From assembly GCF_024400215.1 (NCBI RefSeq), contig NZ_CP053748.1, positions 5,890,001-5,954,000 of the forward strand: a stretch of DNA of 64,000 bases, read 5' to 3'. Position 1 is the first letter of the stretch; each line of letters opens with the position of its first letter. This DNA is from Massilia sp. erpn (GTDB lineage: Bacteria; Pseudomonadota; Gammaproteobacteria; Burkholderiales; Burkholderiaceae_D). This document shows positions 25,429 to 33,327 of this stretch, in pieces. The position numbers were made by a program, and so were the translations under genes. The notes under the pieces are model-generated. The model had not been told where the DNA came from. It did not search any database and worked only from the letters and a program-made list of their open reading frames with translations.

Positions 25429-25452
25429 CGCGATATACCGAATTATATAGCG
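25429..25452. promoter_or_regulatory. ModE operator upstream of modA
   Basis: CGCGATATA-N6-TATATAGCG. The right half is the exact complement of CGCTATATA and the left half differs from that by one base. This matches the enterobacterial ModE consensus (CGxTATATA-N6-TATATAxCG) at nearly all positions. It lies 26 bases upstream of the modA start, where bound ModE-molybdate would block transcription. Confidence 0.85.
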
Positions 25453-25499
25453 ACTCAAATTTGCCTGTCACCAGCAGAAAATTGATTTAGATCCTATAA

Positions 25500-25517
25500 T
25501 TTCAGAAAATCCTGAAA
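25500..25517. promoter_or_regulatory. Palindromic operator before the GbsR/MarR-type gene
   Basis: A perfect 6-6-6 palindrome, TTTCAG-AAAATC-CTGAAA. It directly follows a perfect -10 box TATAAT (25495-25500) and ends 23 bases before the regulator's start. The position over the transcription start suggests autorepression by the first gene of the operon, and through it control of the whole cyd operon. Confidence 0.5.
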
Positions 25518-25540
25518 ATTCAAGAAAGATGAAAGGTAAC

Positions 25541-26119
25541 ATGAACAATCTGACGCCGCTCGCCCAAAAATTCATCCTGCACTTTGGCGAGATGGGTAGC
25601 CGCTGGGGCATCAACCGCACTGTGGGCCAGATTTATGCGCTGCTGTATGTCAGCGCCCGCCCGCTGAACGCCGACGAAATCGCCGAGCATCTGGCCTTCT
25701 CGCGTTCGAATGTGTCGATGGGCCTCAAAGAGCTGCAATCCTGGCGCCTGGTCAAGCTGCTGCACCAGCCGAACGACCGCCGCGAATACTTCGAGCCGCC
25801 CAAGGATGTGTGGGACATCTTCAAAGCCCTGCTGGAAGAACGCCGCCGGCGCGAGGTCGAACCCACCCTGTCCATGCTGCGCGAATCGCTATTGGAAAAT
25901 CCCGCCACCGATAGCGACCGCTACGCCCAGCAGCGCATGCGCGAGATGTATGAGCTGATCGAGCTGTCCAGCTCCTGGTTCGACGATGTGCAGCGCCTGT
26001 CGCCGGACACCCTCGCCTCCTTGATGAAGATGGGTTCCACCGTCAAGAAGCTGCTCGACGTGGGCGACACCGTGCGCAGCAAACTCGGTTTCGGGGATCC
26101 AAACGAGGTCCAGAAATGA
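25541..26119 (+). CDS. GbsR/MarR family regulator of the cytochrome bd operon
   Basis: A 192-residue regulator with a MarR-like winged helix (about 20-85; LNADEIAEHLAFSRSNVSMG followed by LKELQSWRLVKL) and a helical C-terminal dimerisation region. The GbsR branch of MarR typically has this longer tail. The ATG at 25541 is used because AAAGG lies close upstream; an ATG at 25529 adds four residues. It overlaps cydP by 4 bases (ATGA), so it is part of the cyd operon and probably its controller. The signal sensed is unknown. Confidence 0.85.
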   Translation: MNNLTPLAQKFILHFGEMGSRWGINRTVGQIYALLYVSARPLNADEIAEHLAFSRSNVSMGLKELQSWRLVKLLHQPNDRREYFEPPKDVWDIFKALLEERRRREVEPTLSMLRESLLENPATDSDRYAQQRMREMYELIELSSSWFDDVQRLSPDTLASLMKMGSTVKKLLDVGDTVRSKLGFGDPNEVQK

Positions 26120-26319
26120 AGCCCCCCGGACGATATTCGCTGACCGTCGCCATCACGCTAGCGCTGATCGTCAAGGTCGCCATCCTGTACGGCTTGTGGA
26201 AGGCCTTATTCTCCGAGCCGCAAACCAAAAAAATGCGTCTGCCGACCGGGCAGGTTGAAAAACACCTGCTGGCGCAACCCGCACCCGTTCAAGAAATCCG
26301 CCCGAAAGGTGAAAAATGA
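26116..26319 (+). CDS. cydP: Cytochrome bd oxidase putative small subunit CydP
   Basis: A 67-residue single-pass membrane protein. The helix is about residues 8-31 (LTVAITLALIVKVAILYGLW), followed by a hydrophilic tail with KKMRLPTGQVEKHLL, the CydP-type pattern. CydP is associated with proteobacterial cydAB operons and may stabilise the oxidase. It overlaps both neighbours by ATGA (26116-26119 and 26316-26319), so it is translated together with the regulator and cydA. Confidence 0.82.
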   Translation: MKPPGRYSLTVAITLALIVKVAILYGLWKALFSEPQTKKMRLPTGQVEKHLLAQPAPVQEIRPKGEK

Positions 26320-27878
26320 CTTCCGTCGATGAAGTAGTTGCCTTGTCGCGCCTGCAGTTTGCTGCGACCGCGATGTATCACTTCCTGTTTGTGCCGCTGA
26401 CGCTGGGACTATCCTGGATTCTGGTCATTATGGAGTCGGTGTATGTGATGACCGGCCGCGAAATCTACCGCGATATGACCAAGTTCTGGGGCAAGCTGTT
26501 CGGCATCAACTTCGCCATGGGCGTCACCACCGGCATTACGCTGGAATTTCAGTTCGGCACCAACTGGGCTTACTACTCGCACTATGTGGGCGACATCTTC
26601 GGCACGCCGCTGGCGATCGAGGGCATGATGGCCTTCTTCCTCGAATCGACCTTCGTCGGCCTGTTCTTCTTCGGCTGGAACAAGCTGTCCAAGGTGCAGC
26701 ACTTGAGCGTGACCTTCCTGGTGGCGCTGGGCTCCAGCCTGTCGGCGCTGTGGATTCTGATCGCCAACGGCTGGATGAACAATCCCATCGGCGCCGAGTT
26801 CAATTACGAGACCATGCGCATGGAGCTGACCAGCATCGGCGACGTCTTCTTCAACCCGGTCGGCCAGGTCAAGTTCGTGCATACCGTGGCGGCGGGCTAT
26901 GTGACCGCATCCATGTTCGTGCTGGGCGTATCGGCCTTCTACCTGCTCAAGGCGCGCGATATTCCGTTTGCGCTGCGCTCCTTCGCCATCGCCGCCGGTT
27001 TCGGCCTGGCCTCGACGCTTTCCGTGATCGTGCTGGGCGACGAGTCGGGTTATACGGCCGGTGAGGTGAACAAAGTCAAACTGGCCGCCATCGAAGCGGA
27101 ATGGGAAACCGAACCTGCGCCGGCCGGCATCACCGTGGTCGGCCTGCCCAGCGACGAACATGAGCGCACCGATTACGCCATCAAGATTCCCTACGTTCTG
27201 GGCCTGATCGCCACCCGCTCCACCGACAAGGAAGTGGTGGGCATCAAGGATTTAAAAAAGGACCATGAAGTCCGCATCCGCAACGGCATGAAGGCCTATG
27301 CCGCCCTGACCCGCCTGAAATCAGGCGACAAATCGGAAGAAGCGAAACTGGGCTTCAAGCAGGTGCAGCAAGACCTGGGCTACGGCCTGCTGCTGAAGAA
27401 GTACACGCCGAACGTGGTGGACGCCACCGAAGCGCAGATCAGGATGGCGGTCAACGATTCGATTCCGAAGGTGGCGCCGCTGTTCTGGTCCTTCCGCGGC
27501 ATGGTCTTTCTCGGCATGCTGTTCCTGTTCATCTTCAGCGCCTCGTTCTACTTCCTGGTGCGCAAACGCCTGGCGCAGCAGCGCTGGCTGCTGAAACTGG
27601 CCGTGTTCTCGATTCCCCTGCCCTGGGTGGCGGCGGAACTGGGCTGGATCGTGGCCGAATATGGACGCCAGCCGTGGACCATCGCCGGCATCCTGCCCAC
27701 GCATTTGTCGGCCTCGAATATCCAGCCTGGCAGCCTGTATTTCAGCCTGGCCGGATTCGTCGGCTTCTACACCCTGCTGCTGGTGATCGAAATGACCCTG
27801 ATGATCAAGTTCGCCCGCCTCGGCCCAAGCGCCCTGCACACAGGGAAGTACCACTGGGAACAACAGCCCGCGCAATAA
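26316..27878 (+). CDS. cydA: Cytochrome bd ubiquinol oxidase subunit I
   Basis: A 520-residue subunit with nine membrane helices that carries hemes b558, b595 and d and oxidises ubiquinol. The b595 ligand is H19 or its neighbour in TAMYHFLFVPLTLG. The periplasmic Q-loop between helices 6 and 7 is long, roughly residues 255-385, so it is the E. coli CydA type rather than the short-loop cyanide-insensitive CIO type. FWSFRGMVFLG marks helix 7-8. It has very high affinity for oxygen and supports microaerobic respiration and resistance to NO and peroxide. Confidence 0.97.
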   Translation: MTSVDEVVALSRLQFAATAMYHFLFVPLTLGLSWILVIMESVYVMTGREIYRDMTKFWGKLFGINFAMGVTTGITLEFQFGTNWAYYSHYVGDIFGTPLAIEGMMAFFLESTFVGLFFFGWNKLSKVQHLSVTFLVALGSSLSALWILIANGWMNNPIGAEFNYETMRMELTSIGDVFFNPVGQVKFVHTVAAGYVTASMFVLGVSAFYLLKARDIPFALRSFAIAAGFGLASTLSVIVLGDESGYTAGEVNKVKLAAIEAEWETEPAPAGITVVGLPSDEHERTDYAIKIPYVLGLIATRSTDKEVVGIKDLKKDHEVRIRNGMKAYAALTRLKSGDKSEEAKLGFKQVQQDLGYGLLLKKYTPNVVDATEAQIRMAVNDSIPKVAPLFWSFRGMVFLGMLFLFIFSASFYFLVRKRLAQQRWLLKLAVFSIPLPWVAAELGWIVAEYGRQPWTIAGILPTHLSASNIQPGSLYFSLAGFVGFYTLLLVIEMTLMIKFARLGPSALHTGKYHWEQQPAQ

Positions 27879-27887
27879 GGAGCCATC

Positions 27888-29030
27888 ATGCTATTCGACT
27901 ATGAAACTTATAAAATAATCTGGTGGTGCTTCGTCGGCGTGCTGCTGCTGGGCTTTGCGCTCACGGGCGGCTTCGACTTCGGCGTCGGCATGTCCCTGCC
28001 CTTTCTCGGCAAGAACGACACCGAACGGCGCATCATGCTCAACACCGTCGGTCCCACCTGGGAAGGCAACCAGACCTGGTTCATCGCGGCGGGCGGCACG
28101 CTGTTCGCCGCCTGGCCCATGGTGTACGCGGCCGCCTTCTCCGGCATGTATATCGCGCTGATGGTCTGCCTGTTCGCGCTGTTCTTCCGGCCCGTGGGCT
28201 TCGACTACCGCAGCAAGCTCAAAGATCCACGCTGGCGCAATGCCTGGGATTGGGGGTTGTTCGTGGGCGGTTTCGTGCCGCCGCTGATCTTCGGCGTCGC
28301 TTTCGGCAACCTGCTGCTGGGCGTACCCTTCCGCTATGACGAGATCCTGCGCCTGGAATACACCGGTACTTTCATCGGGCTGCTGAATCCCTTCGGCCTG
28401 CTGGCTGGCCTTCTGGCCGTCGCCATGCTGCTGATGCACGGCACCACCTTCCTGCAGCAGAAGGCCGATGGCGTGGTAGCCGAACGCGCGCGCCGCCTGT
28501 CCATGGTCGCCGCCGCGCTGGTGATCGTGCTGTTCGCGGCGGCCGGCTTCTGGGTCGCCTACGGCATCGAAGGCTACCGCATCGTCGCCATGCCCGATCC
28601 GAATACGGCTTTCATGCCGCCCGCGAAAACAGTGGAACGCGCCGTCGGCGCATGGCTGGACAACTACAACCGCTGGCCACTGAGCATGGCCCTGCCATTG
28701 GCCGCCTTCGCCGGCGCCCTGCTGGTGATCGCCTTCAGCGCCGCGCGCCGCAGCCTGCTGGCCTTCCTCGCCAGCGGCGTCACGGTGAGCGGCATCATCC
28801 TGACGGCGGGCGTGGCGATGTTCCCCTTCGTGCTGCCCTCCTCGCTGCTGCCGGGCCACAGCCTGACGGCCTGGGATGGCGTCTCCAGCCACAAAACCCT
28901 GGGCGTGATGTTCTGGGTCGTGGCCCTGCTCCTGCCCATCATCGTGATGTACACCAGCTGGGTGTACCGCGTGGTACGCGGCAAGGTCACCGAACAGCAC
29001 ATCCGCGACAACGAACATTCCGCTTACTGA
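27888..29030 (+). CDS. cydB: Cytochrome bd ubiquinol oxidase subunit II
   Basis: A 380-residue membrane subunit. The conserved N-terminal helix [13 protein letters not shown] and the loop [15 protein letters not shown] are diagnostic of CydB, which has the same fold as CydA and is needed for assembly of the heme site. An AAGGAG ribosome site precedes the ATG. It lies 9 bases after cydA and 12 bases before cydX. Confidence 0.97.
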   Translation: MLFDYETYKIIWWCFVGVLLLGFALTGGFDFGVGMSLPFLGKNDTERRIMLNTVGPTWEGNQTWFIAAGGTLFAAWPMVYAAAFSGMYIALMVCLFALFFRPVGFDYRSKLKDPRWRNAWDWGLFVGGFVPPLIFGVAFGNLLLGVPFRYDEILRLEYTGTFIGLLNPFGLLAGLLAVAMLLMHGTTFLQQKADGVVAERARRLSMVAAALVIVLFAAAGFWVAYGIEGYRIVAMPDPNTAFMPPAKTVERAVGAWLDNYNRWPLSMALPLAAFAGALLVIAFSAARRSLLAFLASGVTVSGIILTAGVAMFPFVLPSSLLPGHSLTAWDGVSSHKTLGVMFWVVALLLPIIVMYTSWVYRVVRGKVTEQHIRDNEHSAY

Positions 29031-29042
29031 AAGGAGCCGACT

Positions 29043-29198
29043 ATGTGGTACTTCACCTGGATATTGGGCATCGGCCTGGCCCTGGCGCTGGCCATCATCA
29101 ACGTCATGTGGCTGGAAGCGAATTACGCCTTCGGCCAGCGCGATGAGGAAGCCACCCGCGCCAGCTTCGAGAACGCGCGCGCCGCCGAGAAGAATTAG
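29043..29198 (+). CDS. cydX: Cytochrome bd oxidase small subunit CydX
   Basis: A 51-residue single-helix protein beginning MWYFTWILGIGLALALAIIN, the CydX signature (W-Y-F-x-W-x-L-G), with a charged cytoplasmic tail RDEEATRASFENARAAEKN. CydX binds CydA and is required for stable bd-I oxidase. AAGGAG lies 7 bases before the ATG. It is shorter than many gene-calling cut-offs and easily missed. It is the last gene before the operon terminator. Confidence 0.95.
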   Translation: MWYFTWILGIGLALALAIINVMWLEANYAFGQRDEEATRASFENARAAEKN

Positions 29199-29243
29199 AG
29201 CGCCGGCCTAGCCTGCCCTTCCTTCAATATTCACCATGAAAGC

Positions 29244-29284
29244 CGCTCCGTTTTTAATGTCTTCAGCAAAGACGGAGCGCTTTT
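29244..29284 (+). terminator. Terminator of the cyd operon
   Basis: An 8-bp perfect stem CGCTCCGT/ACGGAGCG (29244-29251 with 29272-29279) with a 20-base loop, followed by C and TTTT. It lies 46 bases after the cydX stop. The loop is longer than usual, so efficiency is uncertain. Confidence 0.6.
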
Positions 29285-29334
29285 GCGGCACGAAAAACCC
29301 CGCTGCGCGCGCCGGCGCCCATATTGCAAAACGC

Positions 29335-29859
29335 TCACTCGACGGCATCAAAAGCCGTGTGATACTGCACTATACCCACCGGCAACTCCGCGCCAAAGGA
29401 CAGCGCCTGGAAATATTCGGGAGAAATCCCAGCCAGCGTCAAACCTGGCCGGGTCTGGAAGCCGAAACGGCCGTAGTATGCTGGGTCGCCCAAGACTACG
29501 CAGCCCACACCTCCAAGCAGCTGTAACTCAGCCAGGGCAGTCTTTATCAAAGCCGATCCAATACCTCGTCCCTGGTGATCCGGTTCGACGGAAATGGGCC
29601 CAAGCCCGAACCAGCCACCGGCTCCGGACGAGACTGTAACAGGGGAAATAGCGACATGGCCGATGATTCGCTTATTCTCTACCGCCACCAGGGAAACGCT
29701 AAGTTGCGCACTGCGACGCAAGGCATTGACGATAAATTGTTCGGTATGGCTTGAATGTTCTTCGCACTCAAACGCCAGCTTGGTCAGCGTCGTAATGGCG
29801 TCGATGTCTTCAGCACACTCCTTACGAATCATCATATTCAGATCATTTTTCTCTTCCAT
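29335..29859 (-). CDS. GNAT family N-acetyltransferase
   Basis: A 174-residue acetyltransferase. Motif A is GLGPISVEPDHQGRGIGSALIKTALAEL (key part QGRGIGSALI, about residues 95-104), with GDPAYYGRFGFQ near the end; this segment resembles YhbS-type acetyltransferases. The substrate is unknown. An AGAGAG site lies 8 bases before the ATG; ATG codons at residues 9-10 are alternatives. Base composition is visibly AT-richer than the genes around it, suggesting a different history. Confidence 0.85.
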   Translation of the reverse strand: MEEKNDLNMMIRKECAEDIDAITTLTKLAFECEEHSSHTEQFIVNALRRSAQLSVSLVAVENKRIIGHVAISPVTVSSGAGGWFGLGPISVEPDHQGRGIGSALIKTALAELQLLGGVGCVVLGDPAYYGRFGFQTRPGLTLAGISPEYFQALSFGAELPVGIVQYHTAFDAVE

Positions 29860-29904
29860 GGACTAAATCTCTCTGCAATACAGCATGGTGGTCACTGCGC
29901 CATT

Positions 29905-30366
29905 TCATAGCCTCTTATGATAGATGACAAATCCAGGCTTCTCCGCGACCTTGTCGTACAACTGCATTGCCGTGACATTGCTTTCACGCGTCTGCCAATA
30001 GACGCGGGGAATGCCAGCAGCTTTTGCATGCTCATAGACGGCTTCAATCAGCGCCCGCCCCACGCCTAGCCCTCTAGCCTCTTCGGCAGTAAACAGATCC
30101 TGTAAATAACAACTCGGCGCTATCTGAATGGTGCTTCTATGATAGAGGAAGTGGACCAGTCCCAGCAGCTTGCCGCCACGCTCCGCAACCAGCGCATGCA
30201 TTGGTTCATATGCATCGAAAAAGCGCGTCCACGTCATTCTGCTGATTTCAGGCGCCAGCGCCGTTTCTCCGGAGCGTCCATAAAACGCGTTATAGCCCTG
30301 CCAAAGCACTTCCCACTCCGCATAATCGCGTTTTTCCACCGCACGAATTACAAGCTGTTCACTCAT
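29905..30366 (-). CDS. GNAT family N-acetyltransferase
   Basis: A 153-residue acetyltransferase. The CoA-binding motif A is LQDLFTAEEARGLGVGRALI (about residues 88-107), followed by VYWQTRESNVTAMQLYDKVAEK. The layout matches small stand-alone GNATs that act on amines or amino acids. The gene lies 45 bases upstream of the other GNAT gene on the same strand, so the two may be one operon. Like it, it is AT-rich for this genome. Confidence 0.86.
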   Translation of the reverse strand: MSEQLVIRAVEKRDYAEWEVLWQGYNAFYGRSGETALAPEISRMTWTRFFDAYEPMHALVAERGGKLLGLVHFLYHRSTIQIAPSCYLQDLFTAEEARGLGVGRALIEAVYEHAKAAGIPRVYWQTRESNVTAMQLYDKVAEKPGFVIYHKRL

Positions 30367-30510
30367 GAAATCATCGCCGTATCAAGCAAGCACCAGAAAG
30401 TAAAGAAATAGGGGGTAATTGTTTCCGCCCAGGTATGTTGCTAATGTGAAAACCTATCTCAAATATAACACCGATTCGTATTCTTCTTTCACGCAGTCCT
30501 CCCACGCCAT

Positions 30511-31374
30511 TCAAATCGGCAGCACCGTCAAATCACCCTGCAGCAGCGGCCGGACCAGGATCTGGTAGACGTCCATATCGAAACGCGCCACCGGCAGCTT
30601 GCCGCGCCGTTTGCCTTTCTGCGGCTCGGGGCCGAGATAGCACCAGCGGTCCACGCGCTGCACCTGGCGCAGGCCGTCCGACTCCTCCACGATGCCGATC
30701 GCGCCCTCGTAAGGCCAGCGCGCAAGGCGCAAGGTGGCCAGCGCTTCGCGCAGACGGGTGGCATGCGCCTCGGCCCCCTCCTCACCCGTGCAGGCGCCGC
30801 GGCAGCGCGCGATCTGGCGCGCGAAGCAGGAGCGCCCCTTCGCCACTTTCTCCAGCCCCGTCACGGCGGGACACAGGCCATGGCGCTCCACCAACTCGCG
30901 CAAGGCTTCCAGCGCCGCGCGGTGGCTGCCGAACAGACCATACAGACCGTCGGTCATGGCAAAATCAATCTCGTTGGCGAACACCACCTCCGGCGCCGGT
31001 CCATCCAGGCTGAGGGAGCACATTTCGCGGAAACGGCGCAGCTTCTGGTTGAACACCGGCTGATGCTGGCGCACCAGTTGCGCTTCGCGCAGCAGCGCGC
31101 CAATCTCGCCGCCGGTACGTTCGAAATCGATGCAGACGGTGCGCGCCAGCATCTGTGATTCTTCCGCCGTACGCAAATGACTCAAGACGCGCAGGCGGAT
31201 ATTGATGCTCTTGCCGATGTAGATGGCCGTGCCATCCGCATCGCGGAAGAAGTACACGCCCGGCAGCGGCGGCAAGGCATCGATGCAGTCGCGGGGAATG
31301 TGGGCGGGATAGCTGAATTGGAGAACGGGATCGCTGCAAACCAGCAGGCCTACCGAATTGACGTGAGTACGCAT
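30511..31374 (-). CDS. cho: Excinuclease Cho (UvrC homolog)
   Basis: A 287-residue nuclease. The GIY-YIG domain is at about residues 38-115: PGVYFFRDADGTAIYIGKS, then an arginine helix and a glutamate in NQKLRRFREMC. Length and the lack of UvrBC-binding and HhH domains match Cho, which makes the 3' incision during nucleotide excision repair of lesions that UvrC handles poorly. In E. coli cho is SOS-induced; no LexA box was recognised here. The gene stands alone. Confidence 0.87.
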   Translation of the reverse strand: MRTHVNSVGLLVCSDPVLQFSYPAHIPRDCIDALPPLPGVYFFRDADGTAIYIGKSINIRLRVLSHLRTAEESQMLARTVCIDFERTGGEIGALLREAQLVRQHQPVFNQKLRRFREMCSLSLDGPAPEVVFANEIDFAMTDGLYGLFGSHRAALEALRELVERHGLCPAVTGLEKVAKGRSCFARQIARCRGACTGEEGAEAHATRLREALATLRLARWPYEGAIGIVEESDGLRQVQRVDRWCYLGPEPQKGKRRGKLPVARFDMDVYQILVRPLLQGDLTVLPI

Positions 31375-31421
31375 GGCGTCATGATAGCGCCGGCGGCCGC
31401 TTGTGGTACATTCACGCCTCC

Positions 31422-31919
31422 ATGAAATACCTCAGCGCCTATTCCGAACAGACCCGTAGCCAGGTCGAACAGCTGCTTACCCAGGATCGCCTGGGCGAAG
31501 TCCTGCTGAAACGTTATCCGAAATCCCACGATATCCGCACCGACCGCGCCCTGTACGACTATGTGCAGGAGCTGAAGGCCGGGTATCTGCGCAATGCCGA
31601 CCCGATCAACAAGGTCGCTTTCGACAACAAGATTCACGTCATCAACCACGCGCTGGGACTGCATACCGCCATCTCACGGGTCCAGGGCGGCAAGCTCAAA
31701 GCCAAGCACGAGATCCGCGTCGCCACCATGTTCAAGGACGTGCCGCTGGAATTCCTGCGCATGATCGCCGTGCACGAACTGGCCCACGTCAAGGAGAAGC
31801 AGCACGACAAGGCCTTCTACAAGCTGTGCACTTATATGGAACCGAACTATCACCAGTATGAGTTCGACGTGCGCCTCTACCTGACCCAGCTCGATCATTC
31901 CGGCCAGCGCTTGTGGTGA
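31422..31919 (+). CDS. YgjP-like metallopeptidase-domain protein
   Basis: A 165-residue protein with a zinc-peptidase motif IAVHELAHVKEKQHDKAFYKL: HExxH plus a following His/Asp cluster, as in the YgjP/DUF45 (WLM/SprT-like) group. The third ligand is probably a His in that stretch. It is intracellular, with no signal peptide. The biological role of YgjP proteins is not established. The stop is adjacent to the end of the convergent DUF1566 gene. Confidence 0.8.
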   Translation: MKYLSAYSEQTRSQVEQLLTQDRLGEVLLKRYPKSHDIRTDRALYDYVQELKAGYLRNADPINKVAFDNKIHVINHALGLHTAISRVQGGKLKAKHEIRVATMFKDVPLEFLRMIAVHELAHVKEKQHDKAFYKLCTYMEPNYHQYEFDVRLYLTQLDHSGQRLW

Positions 31920-32693
31920 CTACACGATCACCCTGCGCACACAGCGCGCATAGCCGTCAAACCCACGCTCGGTCGGATACGCCACGCCTGTGTCAAAGTC
32001 CTTGCACCAGGCCTCGTTTTCGAGGTCGCCTGCCTCGTTCGACCAGTACCAGTTCGGCCTGAACTCGTCTTTCAAGGTCGCATAGAGCAGTATCTGCTCG
32101 CGCCGCCCGGGCAGGCTGTGGCCCTGGCTGCATGCCCATTCCAAAGCGGTCTCCCATGACTGGTGTACCAGCTCGCCATCCTGCAGCAGCAGGTGGTAAT
32201 CCGCATCGCCATGACAGCCGAGGACCAGGCCGGCGTACCGTTCGCCTTGCCGCAATGGGACGGGGGGAGCGGCAGGTGGCGCGATTTCGACCCGGCGTAC
32301 AGCGCAGGCGCGGCCGGAGTAAGTCTTGCGGTAGTTGTATTGGGTGCCGTTGTCGAAGTCGTGGCTCCATGCCATGCGCAGCAGGATGGCGTCCGCTTCC
32401 GACGACCAATACCATTGCTCAGGAAAAACGTGGCCCAGATTGGCGTGCAGCAGGGCCAGTTCGCGGCGCGTCGGCAGACTGGCGCCGCGCTGTTCGGCCC
32501 AGTCGAGCGCGGCTTGCCAGGGCAAAGCGTCGGCCTCGCCGGGCAGAAGAAACAGCTGATAGCCGGATGAGCCATCCTCGCCCGGCACAATGCCCGCGTA
32601 GCGTTCGCTTGAAACAGTGCCTGAATCGCCATTTTGGACGATATTGCCGGCGTCGATGAGTTCAGCTTTGCAGCGATCGAATGATTGAGACAT
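31920..32693 (-). CDS. Tandem DUF1566 (Lcl C-terminal type) protein
   Basis: A 257-residue protein made of two copies of the same ~100-residue unit. Copy 1 (about 27-132) reads YAGIVPGEDG ... LPTRRELALLHANL ... QWYWSSEAD ... DFDNGTQYNY ... CAVRRV. Copy 2 (about 151-256) reads YAGLVLGCHG ... LPGRREQILLYATL ... NWYWSNEAG ... DFDTGVAYPT ... CVRRVIV. DUF1566 domains have a C-type-lectin-like fold. There is no signal peptide. Function is unknown; binding to a surface or phage ligand is possible. Confidence 0.72.
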   Translation of the reverse strand: MSQSFDRCKAELIDAGNIVQNGDSGTVSSERYAGIVPGEDGSSGYQLFLLPGEADALPWQAALDWAEQRGASLPTRRELALLHANLGHVFPEQWYWSSEADAILLRMAWSHDFDNGTQYNYRKTYSGRACAVRRVEIAPPAAPPVPLRQGERYAGLVLGCHGDADYHLLLQDGELVHQSWETALEWACSQGHSLPGRREQILLYATLKDEFRPNWYWSNEAGDLENEAWCKDFDTGVAYPTERGFDGYARCVRRVIV

Positions 32694-32920
32694 ATATGCG
32701 CAAGAGTGGCGATGCCACCATTATGCCTTCACGTGTTGCCGCGTGTACCGATCGCCGCACCGCCGGCACAAAGTGGTCTTATTGACAACTGTAAATTTAC
32801 TAATTATCTTATGACTCCGATGGCTTGATTCAGTAAAAAAACTACCTTTTGAACCATCGTTACCCCCGCTGCTGCATAGCATCACCCATCAATCATTGTT
32901 CGACATATAGGAGACATACC

Positions 32921-33121
32921 ATGAAGAAAAGATTTGCATTGGGCGTACTCATGGCCGGCGTCATGCTGGGCGCTTTTGCCGCTGAAACCCGTTACTTCCA
33001 ACTCCACGGCTCGCAGAACGTGGGACCGGAATACTGCGGCGAAGTATGGCCAGGCTCGCAATTCAATGGCTTCCGCCAAGGCAGCGGTCCCTACTACTAC
33101 ATTTCCTGCATCAAGTATTAA
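32921..33121 (+). CDS. Small secreted protein of unknown family
   Basis: A 66-residue protein with a signal peptide (MKKRFALGVLMAGVMLGAFA, cut near residue 20). The mature part of about 46 residues is rich in Gly, Tyr and Phe and has two cysteines (EYCGEVW and YISCIKY) that could form one disulfide. A good GGAG site lies 9 bases before the ATG. The gene sits alone in an AT-richer 630-base stretch between two larger genes. I do not recognise the family. Confidence 0.7.
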   Translation: MKKRFALGVLMAGVMLGAFAAETRYFQLHGSQNVGPEYCGEVWPGSQFNGFRQGSGPYYYISCIKY

Positions 33122-33132
33122 TCAGTAAGCCG

Positions 33133-33149
33133 GCCCGGCGCCGCCGGGC
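33133..33149 (+). terminator. Hairpin after the small secreted protein gene
   Basis: A perfect 7-bp stem GCCCGGC/GCCGGGC with a 3-base loop, 11 bases after the stop. The following bases are only moderately T-rich (TGAGTGTTGCTT), so it may be a weak terminator or an mRNA 3'-end stabiliser. Confidence 0.45.
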
Positions 33150-33327
33150 TGAGTGTTGCTTACAATCCACATTACTTCAGAGAACTCTGACATAGGGCAA
33201 AGCGCTGACTATACTTGCGCCATACGCCCTCACCCCGCGTCTCCCTTTCCGCTGCGGCCCAATCCCTCGCCGACAAAAAACATGGTGCCGCACCGCGCGC
33301 ACCGCACTATTCATACGCGAGGGGCAT

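Noticed and set aside
25482-25495. FNR/Anr box (TTGAT-N4-ATCAA) upstream of the cyd operon
   Set aside because: Only 8 of 10 positions match (ATCCT at the right) and it lies within the -10 region of the likely promoter, not at -41.5.
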